64,000 nt of DNA from Dendrophyllia cribrosa (lineage: Eukaryota > Cnidaria > Anthozoa > Scleractinia > Dendrophylliidae): positions 13,228,959-13,292,958 of the forward strand of contig JAJLRJ010000014.1 of assembly GCA_024195265.1 (NCBI GenBank). The letters run 5' to 3'. Each line of letters begins with the position of its first letter. Position 1 is the first letter of the stretch. The position numbers were made by a program, and so were the translations under genes. Positions 43,494 to 53,577 of this stretch are shown here, piece by piece. The notes beneath the pieces were generated by a model. The model saw nothing but the letters and a program-made list of their open reading frames with translations, was not told the origin of the DNA and ran no database searches.

Positions 43494-43943
43494 AGGTTGT
43501 ACAGTTGCGACCGATTTCAAGGCTCATCACCACTGCACTGCACATAAAGAGCTCCGCCGACTTCTTTACACATGCTGTTAATCACCTTCTTTGGTGGCAT
43601 TTCTTGGAGTTTATTCGTCATACTGGAGATTACACTTGCGTTGGTTCTTTCATATGGCTCATATTGTCTGTTTCTTATTGCCGTGTGGCTTGAAACTAAC
43701 AGGTATCACTTCACCATCAAAATAGTACTGCAACAATGCCATTAGGAATAGGGTACCATCTTTCCTTTGTAAGGTATACGTAACACGATGGAAACTTGTG
43801 TGTTGATTTTTGTAGTAATTACGCTTCACTTTATAGTCAAAGCTGTTGCAATTCTTGCCAACAATGTCCACTGTTCCTTTCTTACTGCATTTCACAAGTG
43901 TGACCTTCCATGGGAAAACATACACTAATGCTTTTCCATCAAA
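43494..43943 (-). pseudogene. MULE-type transposase, 5' portion
   Basis: Exon from acceptor tatttttactag at 43944: FDGKALVYVFPWKVTLVKCS, VKRNYYKNQHTSFHRVTYTL, KDGTLFLMALLQYYFDGEVI, PVSFKPHGNKK. A frameshift near 43675 leads to PYERTNASVISSMTNKLQEM, PPKKVINSMCKEVGGALYVQ and SGDEP, a stop, NRSQLYNLN. The last words normally precede the catalytic core by about 40 residues; the core lies at 34695 and below. The reading breaks exactly where the LINE begins. The other end resumes KVTDFSNI...ISTQGTFVHDF, so the gene was contiguous before the LINE inserted. Confidence 0.65.
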
Positions 43944-45277
43944 CTAGTAAAAATAAACGGATAGTAAACGGCTAATACAAGAGTTTAAATAGTCTCCATG
44001 ACCGTTTAAACGGATAGCTAGAAGTATTAAATGGTTGAGCAAAGTCCAAAAACAGATAGCTCAAAACGTTAAACGGTGCAACAAAATGATGAAACGAATG
44101 GCCTAAAACGTTTAACGGTTGAACAAAAATCATTAAACAGATAGCTGAAACATTAAACAGTTGAACAAAATCTTTAAACAGGTAGCTGTTAAAAATGTTT
44201 AACGGTTAATGAAAACTTATCAAGCAAACACAATCGCAAACGACTACAAACTGGGACTACTGCCATTCAAGGTTCTCTACCTTTGTGTTGCTCTTCCAGC
44301 ATTCGAGCCTATTCTTGAATCGCTGTAATCCAAAACGGCAGAAATGTGTTCAGCCACAGTTCCTGCAAGTTAAACTGTGTAACGCTTGCGATTCTATAAA
44401 GTTTCGAAATAATTATACCAACAGCGTGCTGTACTCAATTAACAAATTAAAACATCACTGAAACGCGAAAGCAAAATGGCCGTACCGGTGTTTGCAGTCG
44501 CAAATAATCCCGAGTAAACTCGCTCACGGCCTGTCGCAATCGACGTCATAATATTGGCTTTTTAACCGTCAGCTTGTGACGGAGCTAACAGTTACGCAGA
44601 AAATTTCGAAACGAAAGGAGTCTGGTTTTTTGTCAATGACTTAAATATTCGCATTTAAGAAAGCACGGCCGAAATGTTTTGTTCTATTGGTCGTTAACAT
44701 TCGGAATTTCATTACATCATTAAATTATTTTGCCCCACATAATTATATTCTAAAAATTCCCCTTCAAATAAAGCGGTTCAGGCGTCTCCAAACCGCTTCT
44801 ATAAACGTTTAGCATGTAAACATGAAGAGTCAACGACGTTGCATTTGTTATGCAAATTGTTAAGTTCCGTTGATTGACAGGTTAAATGCCACGTCTATTG
44901 TGAAGCTGGACTACTCAGCCTGTCAGTCACAAAATCCCAACATGGCGAACGGGTGCAATATCTTGGCTCGGGCCCAATTTTTCAGTGTTTTTTTTCCTAT
45001 GCAAATAATAACAAATAGAATTCAACACTTAAATTGACACTGAGTTAAATTTCTTGTTTCAATGTTTTTTCCTGTTTGCGCGAATTTAAGTCCCCTAAAA
45101 ATATCCCCCAAAGGAAAACACGATAATTATCCAAGCCATTTCAGATTGGGATCAATTCAACTTTATTTACAGAAAAATCCTAATAGTTGCAAGAAATCGC
45201 AAAATGCGTAACAATATTTTCTAGTCTTCTTTTTCGACAGCATACTTGGTAATATGTTTGCTAAGGCGACACTTGGA
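43944..45277. other. Non-coding stretch with a degenerate 60-70-bp tandem repeat
   Basis: 43950-44220 has four or five imperfect repeats built on AAACGGATAGCT, GTTAAACGGTTGAACAAAA and similar words, spaced about 60-70 bp. The rest to 45.28 kb shows no supported gene. TTTATT at about 45278 (AATAAA on the minus strand) could be the polyadenylation signal of the gene to the right. Confidence 0.5.
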
Positions 45278-45521
45278 ATTTATTTTACTCTTAATACATT
45301 TCCACACCATTTCCTTTTTTCATGGGAGAGTCAACTGGAAATCAACTAAAACTAGAACCTTAAGCGAGTTCAGTCTTGTACTGTCTAGCGGCAGTTTGTT
45401 GTGGGTTCCCTCAGTGTTGCTGTTGCTCAGCTCCTCTCTGCTAAAAAAAAATGGGAGAAGCTTAAGGGTGCATTTGTGCCGCTGATTTTCTTTCTGCATC
45501 ACTTCCTGAACACCACTTATT

Positions 45522-48073
45522 TTACGAGGGGTTACACAAGAACGAAATTACGTCGTCGCCAACTGCTACGTCGGCTATCTCCCGGACGCTGAGTTGAATC
45601 GGCTCTTCGGCCGCTTTGAAAGCTGCGTTCACTAGCGTTGAGTTCACTGCCAATGGAGTTGGAGTTAGAGGAAGTGGAGCAATTTCTTCTATTAATTCAG
45701 CATTGAGATGTGCGAGAGCATCTGAGTCAATGGTTGGAAGATCTTCGTACTCTGGCTGAATGGGAACCCACTGAAAAAAAAAAATTCACTCGTCAGTGTC
45801 AGACCACTGCATAAAGGTACAAGTCCCTCAAATTTGATAACTCTCATCCCAAATATCCTAGATATATTTAGTGTTTAGTCTAAGGTGCGCCCTTGTTGTA
45901 TTGACGCAAATTACTGAAGATGGATATGTGACCCTCCATATGACTTTGATGCTAAAGGTGATAGCACGCTCACAACACGCTTCCACTTTAAAACAAAGGA
46001 AATCAGTTTTAGCACGCTTAAAGTGTGTCTAAGAGCACACTTCATTAGCAAAATCTTTTGTTTCATAGAACACACTAAAAACAATAAAGCGTGACCTGTC
46101 GAACAATGTAGCGTAAGCAGTTGAACAAAGAAGCGTGTTGTGTCAGCGTGTTGTGAGCGTGCTATCACCTTTAGCTTTAAAGTCATATGGAGCGTCACAT
46201 ATTCTGAGACAATGTGCTTTCGCAGAGAAAAAATAAGAAGGGTCGCAAAGTAACGATCACGTTGTATCCAGGAATTTTGAAAGACAGTCTCACTAAGAAG
46301 TCGGTCCTTTTTTTCGTTGCGTTGTCTTTGTTAAATCTGGTTACTAGAACGCCTGGGACAAATGTTAAACTTCACATAAGACAATAGTTTGAGTCAAACA
46401 TCGAGCTTAATATCAAAAGCTTAGCTCATCTCATGTGAAGTTCCGTATGACCCGGGATTAAAAGACCTTCAACTTACCATTTTTTCTAATGAATCCATGC
46501 GGTGCTCAATCCTATCCAACTGAGCTGCCATATTGTCCTCCATTGCAGACAAACTGTTCTCTAATCTCTTCATCATCTGTGAACATTATTACAGACATAA
46601 AAAGTGTTAATACTATGAACTGGTGACTCTAAGAACCAGTGAGGTTTCCAAGCAAACATTACCAGGTAATTAAGACGACCGTGACTACATACATTGATGC
46701 CTTAAAAAATATATTGTAATTGTGATAGTTCAGTCAACGTTTCTTCGATAGACTCTCAATAATTTAATGCTCATCATGCAGTATTTTCCCGGCGTAGTCA
46801 ATCGAACTCAATCGAACTATCAAGAGTTTGGAAAATTGAACGTTCGATTGCATTCGATTGCCAATTTTTTTGTGTGAGATCGATTGCGTTCAATTGCCAA
46901 TCCCAATCCAACTCAGAAGCTTTCTTGTGCTTTATTTTGTGCTTCCACAGTAGAAGTGTTGACACACTGGAGATCGTGGACTTGGCTTTTGAGGGCAGCA
47001 CATTCAGCATCCTTTGCATCTAACTGCTGTTTCATGGCTTCTAAATCTTTGGTCGAAGTCTCAGCAAGTTTAGTCTTTTTTTGCTGCTCGATTGGACGCC
47101 CACTCGACTTCCCTCTTATGCTGGTCAGCTAGAAATTCTGCATACGGATGACTTGCTTCACTTTCACCTTGTTTAGTCCTCTCCTAAGGATCAACAAATT
47201 TTATCAGACATATGTTAATTTTATGTGCTGCACACCCATGACTTCATAAAAATTCAAAAATCTAAACTTGACATCCTACAAAGCTGTTTCTAACATGGTG
47301 TGTGGATACCAGTGTTACAATCTTTCACTAAAAGTTTGAGGTTTTAACAATGTTTTGCTTCCGATTTGTAAAGGTTTTAAATTTGTCACGCTATTTCAAA
47401 TAAGCCGTGGAAATAAACAAACTTGAACCAGTTGAAAGTTATTTTTGCTTTATAGTGAATTCAATATTTTGTGATTAAAATTTTCGGTGTGTAAGATAAG
47501 TAAACGCTTGTTCGTTTGTGTCACGATGGTTAAAGTGAAAGGCAAGTACCTTGTCAAGTGTCAATTTTTCTTTACTTTTTCCTGGCAGCTCGCTTGGCTG
47601 CTGATCTTCAGCTGGTAAGTTGGCCTGTTCTATGGAGCTTGGGTGGCTTCTGCGTCGGACACATTTTTTAAAGACCATTCCATGTCTTTTTTGTTCAGAA
47701 CCTCTTCGTCATCTGAAATCAAGTAAACATTATACATGAGTACGAGCAGATATAGATGCAAAAATTTGGACTGTGGGCCGGGTATTCCGAAATCAACTCT
47801 AAATACGACTGAAGAGAATCTTTGTGTGAACCGTGGTACTATTTTCTCATGGAAATAACAATGAACCACTCATAGCTAAAATCTTCGCTTGCACTTTCTT
47901 CCCTGCCAAGTTGACTGTGACTGTGACCATGCTGTCAATTCAAGCGTTTTTTCTACAATCAACCGTGTTGGGGCGATGCCAGTTTTTGTTTCTTTCGGAG
48001 AAAGGAACACTTTCGAAGGGCGGGTTTCCGAAGGGCGTCTGCTGACTTCTCTGCATAGTTGCCTAAAAGCCAT
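45522..48073 (-). CDS. Spliced coiled-coil gene, partly frameshifted (unrecognised)
   Basis: Exons on the minus strand. 47550-47712: DDEEVLNKKDMEW, a shift in A6, CVRRRSHPSSIEQANLPAED, donor AAG|gtactt. About 46912-47185: ERTKQGESEASHPYAEFLAD, a shift in A7, TKLAETSTKDLEAMKQQLDA then KDAECAALKSQVHDLQ, coiled coil. 46478-46576: 33 codons, MKRLENSLSAMEDNMAAQLD then RIEHRMDSLEK, coiled coil, acceptor ttcacag, donor gtaagt. 45522-45770: 82 residues plus stop, WVPIQPEYEDLPTIDSDALA, Pro/Ala-rich. The last two exons are clean and in phase 0. 47876-48073 may be the first exon (MAFRQLCREV or, in another frame, MVTVTVNLAGKKVQAKIL). The two shifts are in A-runs, so they could be sequence errors. I do not recognise the family; oligomerisation by the coiled coil is likely. 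Confidence 0.5.
45923..46203. mobile_element. 281-bp MITE with about 60-bp terminal inverted repeats, in an intron
   Basis: Left end ATATGTGACCCTCCATATGA, CTTTGATGCTAAAGGTGATA, GCACGCTCACAACACGC; the right end is the inverse with few changes. The interior has several more CACGCTT/AAGCGTG words. No coding capacity. It lies between the last two exons of the coiled-coil gene. A target duplication was not clear. Confidence 0.8.
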
Positions 48074-48404
48074 GTTCTATCGATTGTACGCTACAAAAGA
48101 GACCTTTGAAACTGGATTGCTATTGCGAAGTGACGACAGATAAGATGTCAGCCTTTTTATACACGGATTTTTAAGAGAAGCGGTTCGAAATCCACAAGTT
48201 TTGATTGCATAAACATATTTTAATCGTTTCAACATTTGCATATGAATGCGTGAAACCACATACCTTGTAATTAAAATTACAAGGTACACCCATGAGACTC
48301 CCATTGAGACTTTTTTTAGCGCTTTCAAAGACAAATGAACTCTTAGAATTAAAAATAAAATTATAGCATTTCTAATTAATGTCCATTGATATCAGTCTCA
48401 ATTG

Positions 48405-48500
48405 TTGTTTTTTTTTTTGTAACTTGTGCGCGCTGTTCTTGTTGTCGTGCGGCGCGCTTTTGAGGGAATCAAGAGAAAAAGTTGCTTTGGTAGCTTTTAA
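48405..48500. repeat. Partial copy of the approximately 212-bp repeat found at 51.3-51.8 kb
   Basis: Shares TTTTGAGGGAATCAAGAGAA, AAAGTTGCTTTGGTAGCTTT and the preceding GTTCTTGTTGTCGTGC with units at about 51470-51528 and 51686-51746, in direct orientation. The Mutator-type gene lies between these copies. Confidence 0.75.
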
Positions 48501-48740
48501 TTGAATGGTACCCTCAAACATAGAAAATTTTGCATTAAGTTTGAACAACTTTACTTTGATATCCAGTGATTAGACTCATCAAGAGAAATTGTTTGACATG
48601 CTTTATGACATATATGGTCTCCATGGAAACCATGCCACGCCCTAAAAACCTCCGTTTTGTAGCCATCACGCCAACAGCAATAACTCTCTATTGAAACAAC
48701 ATTTGAATCTAAAACTTTTGGAGCATAGTTTACACACATA

Positions 48741-48906
48741 GATCTGTGATATGAACCTAAAACCAGAACAACCTAGCTTTGTTTTCACTTATTTATGAGA
48801 GTGCAAAACAACAAAACCAATTTCCGGCCACACCCATAACCATATTGACCTCCTAGATCCCAATAAATTCAAAGAAAAGTTCTTTTTTAGGTTCATATCA
48901 CAGATG
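48741..48906. repeat. Short inverted repeat, 20-bp arms
   Basis: ATCTGTGATATGAACCTAAA at about 48742 and its exact inverse at about 48886-48905 face each other across about 124 bp. It could be a small MITE or stem-forming 3' sequence; it is located just beyond the 3' end of the Mutator-type gene. Confidence 0.65.
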
Positions 48907-49080
48907 AATTATTCACAAATGTCTGCAAAAAAAATGATGGACTTATCTTGAATACTTTTTCAATGACAAGTGTTGAGCTACAACACATTTGGTCAAAATC
49001 GCATATTTGAGAAAAATGAATTTAAAAATCAAGTATGGTTATTGCGGGCTATATTTTTAAGAAACAGCTCAGTCAGTTCA

Positions 49081-50897
49081 CTAAAACTGTCCTGCAGCAT
49101 AGGTAAGGCCTTCTGATTGTTGTTTCTTGTCTTCCTTTTTCTTTTTCTTTCCTCTCAGGACCTTTCTCCTCTTCTTGCTCTGGTCTTGCTCCTTGTACTG
49201 TGCAAGGTAAATTCGCTTGGAGTCAAGGAACTGGCATCCTTTCTGAGTGTACATCCCACAAGGAATCTTGAGTGCCTCATACACGAGCAAAACAGTTTGA
49301 GCACCCACATTAAAATGTGAGATAGCATCATATAGTCCAAATTCAAGGACCTCTTTTCCAACAAACACCTCCTTAGGAACCCGTTGCCAGACCATCCCAT
49401 TGAGGCTCTCGTTCTGGTTCTGAGTCTTCCCATGCAAACACTTTTCAAGAAGTGCATCATCACTTAACCTTTGGTACACTGGCTTGACTTTTGCAATTAC
49501 ATGCAATGGCAGGCCAGGGCCATGCTTGTAGTTTGTTTTATTACGCTGGTAGCCACACCAACTTCCAGGTCCTGTGGGGCAGTGATCATGCAGTGGGCGT
49601 GAATCATTGGAAGCACAATGAAAAAGGCTTGCATGGACTGCCTTTTTCATGCCTTCCAAATTTCCAACATTTGATCTAATGGCAATGCCATAATAGTTTT
49701 GCATTTTATCAATCATGGCATCAGTCAGTTTTCCTTTACCTCCAAGGCCTGAATTTTCTTTCTTTAATTTTCTCAACGCCGTTCCTACTCTCTTTTGGAC
49801 ATGTCCAATACATTCCTTCTTCTCAACTTCAATTCCGTCCTCTGAGTACACATTTTTAATTTGCTTGTGACTTTTACTGTCACCATCTCCATAGAGTTCA
49901 CTGTACCTCAGTTTATGTGTCTCAATTGATCGCTTAAAGATGCGTTCTGTCCCCTCGGGCTCCATGGCTGGTGCAGATCCTTTATAATTTGACTTGCAAT
50001 TATTATGGTCTGCTCTCCACAAACGGTACTCTTCACTGTCCTTGTCAAGGTGAGAGTGCAATCGACACTGCTTGCAAGCTTGTGTTAAAGCTTCTGCATC
50101 TAATACTTTCCCGGTCTCAACAGAAATTACTGCAACACAGCCATTTTGTGAGGAATACCCTCGTTTTTGCCAGGTGCCATCACATGACACAGGACAATTA
50201 ACAATTTCATTTTCTCCAGCATTTTGTTGATTCCTTATTTCCATAGCAGCATCTGCCATGCTTTTTTCTGCAATGTTTTTCACCTGTTTTGCTATGGTCC
50301 TGCTGCTCTTGCTGAAAGGTTTTGCTGCTGAGGGTGGCGGCATGTTCATAAGGGTGCAAAATTTCTTTGCACCACCGTGCCCTTTTCCTAATGATCTCAT
50401 AGCATTACAAGAAGACGCCTGTTTACCTCAAAGCTTTGGGTTTGTTTTTCTGAAGTATACTTCTCGATTTTCCAGCCACAGTTTTTGCAGAAAATCCGAA
50501 GCCTTGAGGCACAGCCCTTTCTTTCAAAAGTATTCTCCATCAGACTCAAAGTGAAGAATCCACCATCAGCACACCGAAGTGATGAAATCATGCCGCTCAG
50601 AATTTCCATATCTACCATCCTGAATCCTGTGATAGATGAGGCACTGAAGTCGTCGCCATATTCAATCGATTCTTTGAGCTTTTTCTCTCCGACACCAGAA
50701 CATGACGAGAGTTTTTTAGCAGAGACCGAAGGAGAATGCTGAACTCCTTCCGGTGTATCGACCGCGTCGCTCGAGCCACATGGTTCTTCGTTGATATCAA
50801 CATTGACATCCTTTTCAACCTTTTTTCCACGCACTGCTGTGAACTGGTTACCCGAAAATCTTCTCTTTCCGCGCCTTGTTGTACGTTGCTTCGGCAT
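49081..50897 (-). pseudogene. Mutator-type transposase, nearly intact
   Basis: 439 open codons (50400-49081) plus an N-terminal frame (50897-50397) joined by one shift near 50405. N-terminal: MPKQRTTRRGKRRFSG, ITGFRMVDMEILSGMISSL, RLRIFCKNCGWKIEKYTSEK. Core: CPVSCDGTWQKRGYSSQNGC (first catalytic Asp), then HKLRYSELYGDGDSKSHKQI (second Asp in GDGDSK), YGIAIRSNVGNLEGMKKAVH, HDHCPTGPGSWCGYQ and NQNESLNGMVWQRVPKE (candidate Glu). The tail is Lys-rich (KKRRKVLRGKKKKKE), a nuclear localisation type signal. This is the Mutator-like domain (PF20700 type) common in arthropods and cnidarians. Only one frameshift, so it decayed recently or the shift is an error. Terminal repeats were not found. Confidence 0.8.
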
Positions 50898-51339
50898 TAC
50901 ACGTTTTAACACGAATTAAACGTAAACAGCTTCTCAAAGTCAAGATTTTTGTCAGTCTGATATAGCGAAGGATTGATCAAGCGATTGTGAAAGGCACTTT
51001 CGTTCCAGGCTCTTCGCGCGATATCATTTTGTACCCATGTATGCAACACAGAGTGTCCCTAAGTATCACGGCGTTGTTTCTGGGTCCAAAAATCCTATTT
51101 CCCACCGTGTTTTGCGTCATTTATTTCAGTAAACAAGGTGTAAACAATACGGTTGCCCCTAGCAACCAGAGTGTAGCATCTAGAAACGTGCAGAAAAAAA
51201 GTTCTAAATTTATATTTAGTAGAAAAAATGTACTCCCATCGTGATTACGGATAGTTTCTGGGTTCAAAGAAATTAAACTATTTTTTTTGTCCACTACGTC
51301 CAAATATCGAAAAATTAGGGTACCATTCCACCTTACTAC
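50898..51339. other. 5' flank of the Mutator-type gene
   Basis: About 440 bp with no supported gene. It contains GTTGCTAGGGGCAACC-like inverted words at about 51145-51170 (ggttgcccctagcaacc), a small palindrome. Confidence 0.3.
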
Positions 51340-51793
51340 TGAATTCCATTTTCAAAACAGCCGTTTTCATAGTTACTTTGATTTAGCGTGAAGCACCAAA
51401 CTAATTTAAGTTACTTCAATTTAGCACGCGTGACGTGACAAATAAGACAATGGCATTCTTTCGAGTTGTTCTTTTTGTCGTGCCGCACTTTTGAGGGCAT
51501 CAAGAGAAAAAGTTGCTTTGGTAGCTTTAATTCAGTTACTCTTAACTACTGAATTCCATTTTCAAAAAAGCTGTTTTCATAGTTACTTTGATTTAGCATG
51601 AAGCGCGCAACTAATTAAAGTTACTTTAATTTAGCGCGCGTGACACAAGGAATAAGACAATGGCATTTTTTTTAGTTTCAAGTTCTTTTTGTCGTGCCAC
51701 ACACTTTTGAGGGAATCAAGAGAAAAAGTTGCTTTGGCACTGTTTAATTAAGTTATTATTTACTACTGAAGGTTTTGGTTTTTATAACAGCGT
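51340..51793. repeat. Two tandem copies of an approximately 212-bp unit
   Basis: Copies start at about 51338 and 51548 with CTACTGAATTCCATTTTCAA and contain CATAGTTACTTTGATTTAGC, TAAGACAATGGCATT and TTTTGAGGG(A/C)ATCAAGAGAA. A third unit starts at about 51760 but is split by the Penelope-like element and resumes at 55412 (GTTGCTTTGATTTAGCG). A partial copy lies at 48405. Confidence 0.8.
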
Positions 51794-51905
51794 ACCTGTT
51801 TGTTAATAAAATCATAATAGATATGAACTGTGTAGCGCCAATTGTATCAAATGAATATGTTTAAAAAAAGTTATAAAAGCGCTTTTGGAACTAAATGTTC
51901 AGACA

Positions 51906-51931
51906 TTTCGGGACTTCTGTCCCTTCCTCAG
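51906..51931 (-). ncRNA. Hammerhead ribozyme core (Penelope type)
   Basis: The minus strand reads CTGAGGA, a 5-bp stem GGGAC-AGAA-GTCCC, then GAAA. This is the conserved CUGANGA - helix II - GAAA core. A short helix III is possible right after it (TGT-CTGA-ACA, then TT). Helix I pairs poorly here, so this copy may be inactive. Hammerheads of this type are known in Penelope-like elements, and the position near the element end agrees. Confidence 0.7.
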
Positions 51932-52029
51932 TGAATAGCCATTAACTGAAAATGTGCGTCAGCTGTTTAAATGTTCCAAATGTCGCCATGTCGCAACACT
52001 AGCCTGCGTGGATGAAGTCTAAATAAAAC

Positions 52030-52570
52030 TAAAGTCAATGTTGATGCCGTGTGGTTTGAGGGTTTGGCATTTAAAAATGAGACGACACTCCGCGGTACTT
52101 TTAAAACCTGTCGTAATCACAGACACCATCATGTCATCGGTTGTGTGTTCGGGAGATGAGAAGTGTTTAGCGACGGGCAGGTCTGCTTTCTTTCGTACCG
52201 ATCTGAGATGCTCGCAGAATCTATCGCCGAGCCTACGTCCAGTTTTGCCGATGTAACACAGGGTACATGTACAGCAGGCAATGATGTAGAAGAGGTTACT
52301 GATCGTACGTGTGAACTTCTGTCAAATTGTCAGCGGTCCACCAGGAGTGTTGATCAGGGCCGCTGAATTGGTGTAGGCGCAGGTGTTGCAACGTGGACGG
52401 CGACAGGGAAAGGTTCCATTAGAGTCAACCCCCATATTCGAGTTGGATTGAAGATTGCTGTGGACCAAGGAGTCATTGGAGTCGCGACGGTACTCACCGA
52501 GGACTCGCAAGCTATGAAAGATTTCCATGGTCTCAGGATCAGATTTGAGGATTTCAAAGTTTTTCATAAG
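52030..52570 (-). pseudogene. Penelope-like element GIY-YIG endonuclease domain
   Basis: 52567-52322 reads LVHSNLQSNSNMGVDSNGTF, PCRRPRCNTCAYTN, the Cys-rich linker (CxxxxCxxC). After a stop the frame goes on FTRTISNLFYIIACCTCTLC, YIGKTGRRLGDRFCEHLRSV (YIG motif and catalytic Arg) and VAKHFSSPEHTTDDMMVSVI. It would nick DNA to prime reverse transcription. One stop or shift lies at about 52322 between linker and nuclease. Confidence 0.8.
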
Positions 52571-52802
52571 GATGTTCTTGACACTGCTGTTGGTAGGGTT
52601 GTAGGTAAGTATCAGGGGGATGACTTCTTTGTCGGTGCTTGCATGCCTTGCTGCCTCTCGTTGGAGGGCTCAATCTACGACCATTGGGGGGTAGTTGCGG
52701 TGCAGGAAGAAAGATGCCATTTTCTTGCTTTTGTTGATGAAATCGTTCTCATCACTGCATATCTGTTTAAGGCGGAGAAATTGGCTATACAGTATGGAGT
52801 CT

Positions 52803-53577
52803 TTACAACGGACCAGGTGTGAAGATGAGTATGTGAGATATGAGTGAGTCGGTTTCTTTGTAGTGTATGGTCGTTACTAATCCTTGAGCAGTTGGTTTCA
52901 GGAAGAGGTCTAGAAAAGGCAGTTGGTCGTCAGAGATGGACCAAGTGAACTTAAAGCTCGGGTGAAAGTTGTTGACAAAATTGGCAAAGTTGTCAAGTTC
53001 GCTTTCTCCACAGGAAGCTGTTCTTACTATGTCGTCAATGTATCGCTTGTAGAGGTCAGGTTTGGTTCCTGGATATTGTAAGAAGATTTGTTTCTCGATG
53101 TAACCGAACAGACAGGCGTAGTTAGAACCAAATTTACTTCCCATAACGACACCACCCGTTTGTTGGTAGTGACTGCCGTTGAAAGTGAAGCTGTTAAGTG
53201 TGAGGACCAATTCAGCAAGACGTACTAAGGTCTGTGTAGGTGGTTCTAGCACCGACTGCTTGTTTAAAAAATGTTGTAAAGCTTCAAGGCCATCGTTGTT
53301 GGGTATCACTGTATACAGTGACTTGATGTCCATTGTGAAAACAAAGGGATTAGAATTGGAGCTGGGATAGCGAAAGGATTGTGCAATGTCTAGCATATGA
53401 TTAGTGTCCTTGACGTAGCTAGGTAAGCCATGAACCAAAAAAGGAGAAGTGATCTTGTCGAGATAAGTAGCTAAGAGCTCAATAGGGCAGTTACAAGCGG
53501 ATACAATGGGCCTCCCGGGGGTTCCTGGCTTGTGGATTTTTGGGAGAAGGTAGAACTTGGAAGTGCGAGGGTGATCC
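52803..53577 (-). pseudogene. Penelope-like reverse transcriptase, catalytic part
   Basis: PRTSKFYLLPKIHKPGTPGR, PIVSACNCPIELLATYLDKI, FVFTMDIKSLYTVIP (first Asp), GVVMGSKFGSNYACLFGYIE and YKRYIDDIVRTA (catalytic YIDD), FTWSISDDQLPFLDLFL. All Penelope RT motifs are present and in one frame. The frame continues to 52803 before a shift. The 5' portion of the protein lies at 55073-55390, beyond the hAT-like insertion. Confidence 0.85.

Larger units (their letters stand above)
34696..43497 (-). mobile_element. Near-full-length CR1-like LINE, with nested insertions
   Basis: On the minus strand: ORF1 with esterase (43440-42103), ORF2 endonuclease (40880-39780), then reverse transcriptase (36890-34940) and a 3' tail of GATGAT units at about 34696-34715. 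The open frame ...SSPRITPE at 39780 resumes as LKKLMFQRDKL at 36885, separated only by the hAT-like element 36895-39763. An esterase-bearing ORF1 plus APE endonuclease places it in the CR1 group. It inserted in a MULE-type gene. Stops and shifts throughout make it inactive. Confidence 0.85.
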
